Shown here piece by piece: positions 61,513 through 64,000 of a stretch of DNA of 64,000 bases. The first letter of the stretch is position 1. Each line of letters begins with the position of its first letter. The position numbers were made by a program, and so were the translations under genes. The notes under the pieces are model-generated. The model was not told the origin of the DNA. It saw nothing but the letters and a program-made list of their open reading frames with translations, and ran no database searches. The DNA comes from Photobacterium sanctipauli (GTDB lineage: Bacteria; Pseudomonadota; Gammaproteobacteria; Enterobacterales; Vibrionaceae), in assembly GCF_003026495.1 (NCBI RefSeq), contig NZ_PYMA01000010.1:140024-204023 (forward strand), given 5' to 3'.

Positions 61513-62691
61513 GTGGCACTATTGGTGCAGAAATTTGGTGGTACTTCGGTAGGTAGTATCGAGCGCATTGAAGCGGTTGCTGAGCGAGTGATCAAAGCTC
61601 GCCAGCAAGGCCATCAAATCGTAGTGGTTGTGTCAGCCATGGCTGGCGATACTAACCGCTTGCTTGGTTTGGCTAGGCAAATTGACGAGGTACCCACTCA
61701 GCGCGAGTTGGACGTACTGTTGTCAGCGGGGGAGCAGGTTACCATTGCGTTGCTTGCTATGGCATTGAACAAACGTGGTTTTAATGCCATTTCCTTAATC
61801 GCAGATCAAGTGGCTATCCGAACGGATAATGCATTTAATAATGCCAACATCATTCAGGTAGAAACAGAGAAGCTGGAAACATTACTTGGCGAAGGCAACA
61901 TTGTTGTCGTTGCCGGGTTCCAGGGCCGTGATAGTGAAAATAATATTACGACCCTTGGCCGTGGTGGCTCCGACACCACGGCTGTTGCCATTGCCGGCGC
62001 ATTGAAAGCCGATGAGTGCCAAATCTTTACCGATGTGGATGGTGTATACAGTACTGACCCGAGAGTCGTCGCGGATGCCCGACGTTTGCCGTCAATTCAT
62101 TTCGATGATATGACATCCATGGCACGACACGGTGCAAAAGTGCTACAATTACAGTCAGTTGAATATGCCAACCATCATAAGGTGCCCCTGAGGGTCCTGT
62201 CTTCGTTTGAAGATGGTGAGGGAACACTGGTAAATTTTGAACCATCGAACACTGAAGGTGCGGTTGGTGTTGCCATCAAGAGTCAGCAGGTATTGACGAC
62301 CGTAGCGCAACCCTTGGTTGCGGTACAAGAACGGTTAAAGCTATTCGGTTTAGCCGCTTGGTGCTATGCTGGCATTGATGATTCAACTTATATCGTTACA
62401 GCTAGTGATGATTTAGCGCGGCTCAAGCTGGCGCTAGACAAAGTGGAAGTAGCCCAAGAGCATGTCACGACATTGTCGGTGATTGGGGTTGAGCAAGCTG
62501 ATGTTGTCGAGAAAATTGCGGCGACACTGGCTGAATCATCTTTGGCTATTTACCAACAACAATGGTCTGCTCGTTGCCTATCGCTATTGATCGACGGGCA
62601 AGATCAGCAATTGGCTGTATCGATTATCCATAAACAATTTGTGGTTGAGCCAGAAAGTCTGGATAATCGACGACTTCTCGCTGTTTCTTGA
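61513..62691 (+). CDS. lysC: Aspartate kinase (monofunctional)
   Basis: Phosphorylates aspartate, first step towards lysine, threonine and methionine. GTG start at 61513 with GGAGAGG; 392 residues. KFGGTSVGSIERIE at 7-20, VVVSAMAGDTN near 37-47, and a C-terminal double-ACT region. I see no lysine riboswitch in the 18-base gap from alaS, so any lysine control must be by enzyme feedback or lie upstream of alaS. The alaS-lysC-csrA order is typical of Vibrionaceae. Confidence 0.93.
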   Translation: MALLVQKFGGTSVGSIERIEAVAERVIKARQQGHQIVVVVSAMAGDTNRLLGLARQIDEVPTQRELDVLLSAGEQVTIALLAMALNKRGFNAISLIADQVAIRTDNAFNNANIIQVETEKLETLLGEGNIVVVAGFQGRDSENNITTLGRGGSDTTAVAIAGALKADECQIFTDVDGVYSTDPRVVADARRLPSIHFDDMTSMARHGAKVLQLQSVEYANHHKVPLRVLSSFEDGEGTLVNFEPSNTEGAVGVAIKSQQVLTTVAQPLVAVQERLKLFGLAAWCYAGIDDSTYIVTASDDLARLKLALDKVEVAQEHVTTLSVIGVEQADVVEKIAATLAESSLAIYQQQWSARCLSLLIDGQDQQLAVSIIHKQFVVEPESLDNRRLLAVS

Positions 62692-62722
62692 GCAGTGAAC
62701 ATTTGTGTAAAAGCAAATATTG

Positions 62723-62751
62723 TTTGGATATTAAACATTAACTCTTATAAT
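62723..62751 (+). promoter_or_regulatory. Probable sigma-70 promoter of csrA
   Basis: Perfect -10 TATAAT (62746-62751) with a weak -35 TTTGGA at 17-base spacing, 26 bases ahead of the csrA ATG. Confidence 0.62.
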
Positions 62752-62777
62752 ACTGAGATTACTCAAGGAGCACACGA

Positions 62778-62975
62778 ATGCTAATTTTGACACGTCGCGT
62801 AGGTGAAACGCTAATGATCGGTGATGAAGTCACCGTAACTGTTCTTGGCGTTAAAGGTAACCAGGTTCGCATTGGTGTGAACGCACCTAAAGAAGTTTCT
62901 GTTCACCGTGAAGAAATCTACATGCGAATTCAAGCGGAAAAAGAAACGGGTTCCCAGGGTTCTGGTAACTACTAA
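62778..62975 (+). CDS. csrA: Carbon storage regulator CsrA
   Basis: RNA-binding dimer that blocks or promotes translation of target mRNAs and is sequestered by CsrB-type RNAs under BarA/UvrY control. 65 residues: [18 protein letters not shown] start, [16 protein letters not shown] at 37-52. AAGGAGCAC is the ribosome-binding site. Strong terminator after it, then tRNA-Ser and tRNA-Arg genes, as in E. coli (csrA-serV-argV). Confidence 0.98.
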   Translation: MLILTRRVGETLMIGDEVTVTVLGVKGNQVRIGVNAPKEVSVHREEIYMRIQAEKETGSQGSGNY

Positions 62976-62980
62976 TCCGA

Positions 62981-63009
62981 AGAAGGTCAGCGGCACGCTG
63001 GCCTTTTTT
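62981..63009 (+). terminator. Rho-independent terminator after csrA
   Basis: AAGGTCAGCG-GCA-CGCTGGCCTTTTTT. Confidence 0.92.
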
Positions 63010-63194
63010 GTGCCTGAAACAAACAGGCGCTAAATTACTGTCGCCACATCGAAATCCGACAATAAACTGTGCAGCCAAGTGCGATTAATTGCCTTGTTGG
63101 CTATTAAGTGTGCATCTGCGCAGCTGATGTCGTTTTTTCACAATAAAGTGTTTGACTTATTTTCGGCTGACAGTAATATGAGCCCCCGCAAGAC

Positions 63195-63286
63195 GGTGAG
63201 GTGGCCGAGAGGCTGAAGGCGCTCCCCTGCTAAGGGAGTATACGGTTTATCCCGTATCGAGGGTTCGAATCCCTCCTTCACCGCCA
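63195..63286 (+). tRNA. tRNA-Ser (GCU), copy 1
   Basis: 92 bases with a long variable arm; acceptor GGTGAGG pairs with the CTTCACC end, discriminator G, encoded CCA. Anticodon GCT in CCCTGCTAAGGG reads AGC/AGU. Confidence 0.97.
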
Positions 63287-63323
63287 TTTCTTTTTTGTAT
63301 AAAATGAATATTTCTTGCACTGC

Positions 63324-63400
63324 GCGTCCGTAGCTCAGCTGGATAGAGTACCTGGCTACGAACCAGGCGGTCGGAGGTTCGAATCCTCCCGGACGCGCCA
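63324..63400 (+). tRNA. tRNA-Arg (ACG), type A copy 1
   Basis: 77 bases, acceptor GCGTCCG / CGGACGC, anticodon ACG in GGCTACGAACC, encoded CCA. A34 would be edited to inosine to read CGU/CGC/CGA. Confidence 0.97.
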
Positions 63401-63453
63401 TTATTGAACAAGCATGGCCTGAATAGGCGGTGTGTTAAAACCGAATTAAGTGT

Positions 63454-63530
63454 GCGCTCGTAGCTCAGCTGGATAGAGTACCTGGCTACGAACCAGGCGG
63501 TCGGAGGTTCGAATCCTCCCGAGCGCGCCA
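63454..63530 (+). tRNA. tRNA-Arg (ACG), type B copy 1
   Basis: Same body as type A, but acceptor GCGCTCG / CGAGCGC; both arms changed together, so pairing is kept. Confidence 0.97.
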
Positions 63531-63541
63531 TTAATTTGTGT

Positions 63542-63633
63542 GGTGAGGTGGCCGAGAGGCTGAAGGCGCTCCCCTGCTAAGGGAGTATACGGTTTATCCC
63601 GTATCGAGGGTTCGAATCCCTCCTTCACCGCCA
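63542..63633 (+). tRNA. tRNA-Ser (GCU), copy 2
   Basis: Identical to copy 1; 11 bases after the type B Arg gene. Confidence 0.97.
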
Positions 63634-63672
63634 TTAATTCTCTCCAAGTAATCCTTGGGAAAGAATGCCTGC

Positions 63673-63749
63673 GCGTCCGTAGCTCAGCTGGATAGAGTAC
63701 CTGGCTACGAACCAGGCGGTCGGAGGTTCGAATCCTCCCGGACGCGCCA
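63673..63749 (+). tRNA. tRNA-Arg (ACG), type A copy 2
   Basis: Identical to the gene at 63324, including the 53-base spacer that follows. Confidence 0.97.
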
Positions 63750-63802
63750 TTATTGAACAAGCATGGCCTGAATAGGCGGTGTGTTAAAACCGAATTAAGT
63801 GT

Positions 63803-63879
63803 GCGCTCGTAGCTCAGCTGGATAGAGTACCTGGCTACGAACCAGGCGGTCGGAGGTTCGAATCCTCCCGAGCGCGCCA
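63803..63879 (+). tRNA. tRNA-Arg (ACG), type B copy 2
   Basis: Identical to the gene at 63454. Confidence 0.97.
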
Positions 63880-63890
63880 TTAATTTGTGT

Positions 63891-63982
63891 GGTGAGGTGG
63901 CCGAGAGGCTGAAGGCGCTCCCCTGCTAAGGGAGTATACGGTTTATCCCGTATCGAGGGTTCGAATCCCTCCTTCACCGCCA
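63891..63982 (+). tRNA. tRNA-Ser (GCU), copy 3
   Basis: Identical to copies 1 and 2. The next 18 bases match the spacer after copy 2, so a further Arg gene is expected beyond the window. Confidence 0.97.
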
Positions 63983-64000
63983 TTAATTCTCTCCAAGTAA

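Larger units (their letters stand above)
63324..64000 (+). repeat. Tandem 349-bp tRNA repeat (Arg-Arg-Ser)
   Basis: 63324-63651 and 63673-64000 look identical base for base, spacers included, with a 349-bp period. The array is cut by the window end. Only the spacer after the first Ser gene differs. Confidence 0.93.

Noticed and set aside
63138..63983. Minus-strand ORFs across the tRNA array with repeats such as GGFEPPTAWFVARYS
   Set aside because: They are antisense reads of the tRNA genes, a well-known source of false proteins, with no ribosome-binding site.

Overview
The window looks like a chromosomal backbone segment of a gamma-proteobacterium of the family Vibrionaceae. The evidence is gene order and protein similarity: tkt-epd-pgk-fbaA; zapA-6S RNA-fau; ygfZ and sdhE-ygfX; nadB divergent from rpoE-rseABC-lepAB-rnc-era-recO-pdxJ-acpS; barA divergent from rlmD-relA-mazG-pyrG-eno; ftsB-ispDF-truD-surE-pcm-nlpD-rpoS convergent with mutS; pncC-recA-recX-alaS-lysC-csrA; then Ser/Arg tRNAs. 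The roughly 50% GC feel and the repeated tRNA array are compatible with Photobacterium, Grimontia or Enterovibrio, but I cannot fix the genus by reading. I see no prophage, insertion sequence, integron, plasmid gene or CRISPR array.

Layout. 1-7.1 kb: transketolase, then the glycolytic/PLP-branch run epd-pgk-fbaA and a small mechanosensitive channel. 7.1-13.7 kb: a tRNA-editing protein, the arginine exporter argO divergent from its regulator argP, a SIMPL-domain periplasmic protein, serA, rpiA, formyl-THF cyclo-ligase, 6S RNA and zapA. 13.9-17.7 kb: ygfB-ubiH-ubiI and a lone gcvH. 17.7-19.5 kb: a small hypothetical gene, an AT-rich gap and a three-gene operon (DUF134 regulator, NifX-like protein with a Cys-rich tail, NqrM-like membrane protein) with a perfect 14-bp palindrome in front. 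This is the least ordinary part of the window. 19.5-22.8 kb: a LysR regulator, a YbaK-type deacylase, ygfZ, sdhE and ygfX. 22.9-25.3 kb: a chemoreceptor and a low-molecular-weight phosphatase lying between ygfX and the nadB/rpoE locus. 25.4-36.5 kb: nadB and the sigma-E/translation/processing cluster. 36.6-47.3 kb: barA, rlmD, relA, mazG, pyrG, eno. 47.5-58.6 kb: ftsB through rpoS, mutS, pncC, recA, recX. 58.9-64 kb: alaS, lysC, csrA and seven tRNA genes that run off the window end.

How it fits together. Many global regulators sit close together: RpoE with RseABC, RpoS, RelA, BarA, CsrA, LexA-controlled RecA and 6S RNA. The metabolic genes cover central carbon flow (tkt, rpiA, epd, pgk, fbaA, eno), serine, PLP, NAD, CTP, ubiquinone and isoprenoid synthesis. 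The highly expressed glycolytic genes use CTA for leucine far more than their neighbours. Regulatory signals readable directly include two CRP-like sites before epd, a sigma-E promoter before rpoE, a LexA box before recA, a consensus sigma-70 promoter before pyrG, and many intrinsic terminators.
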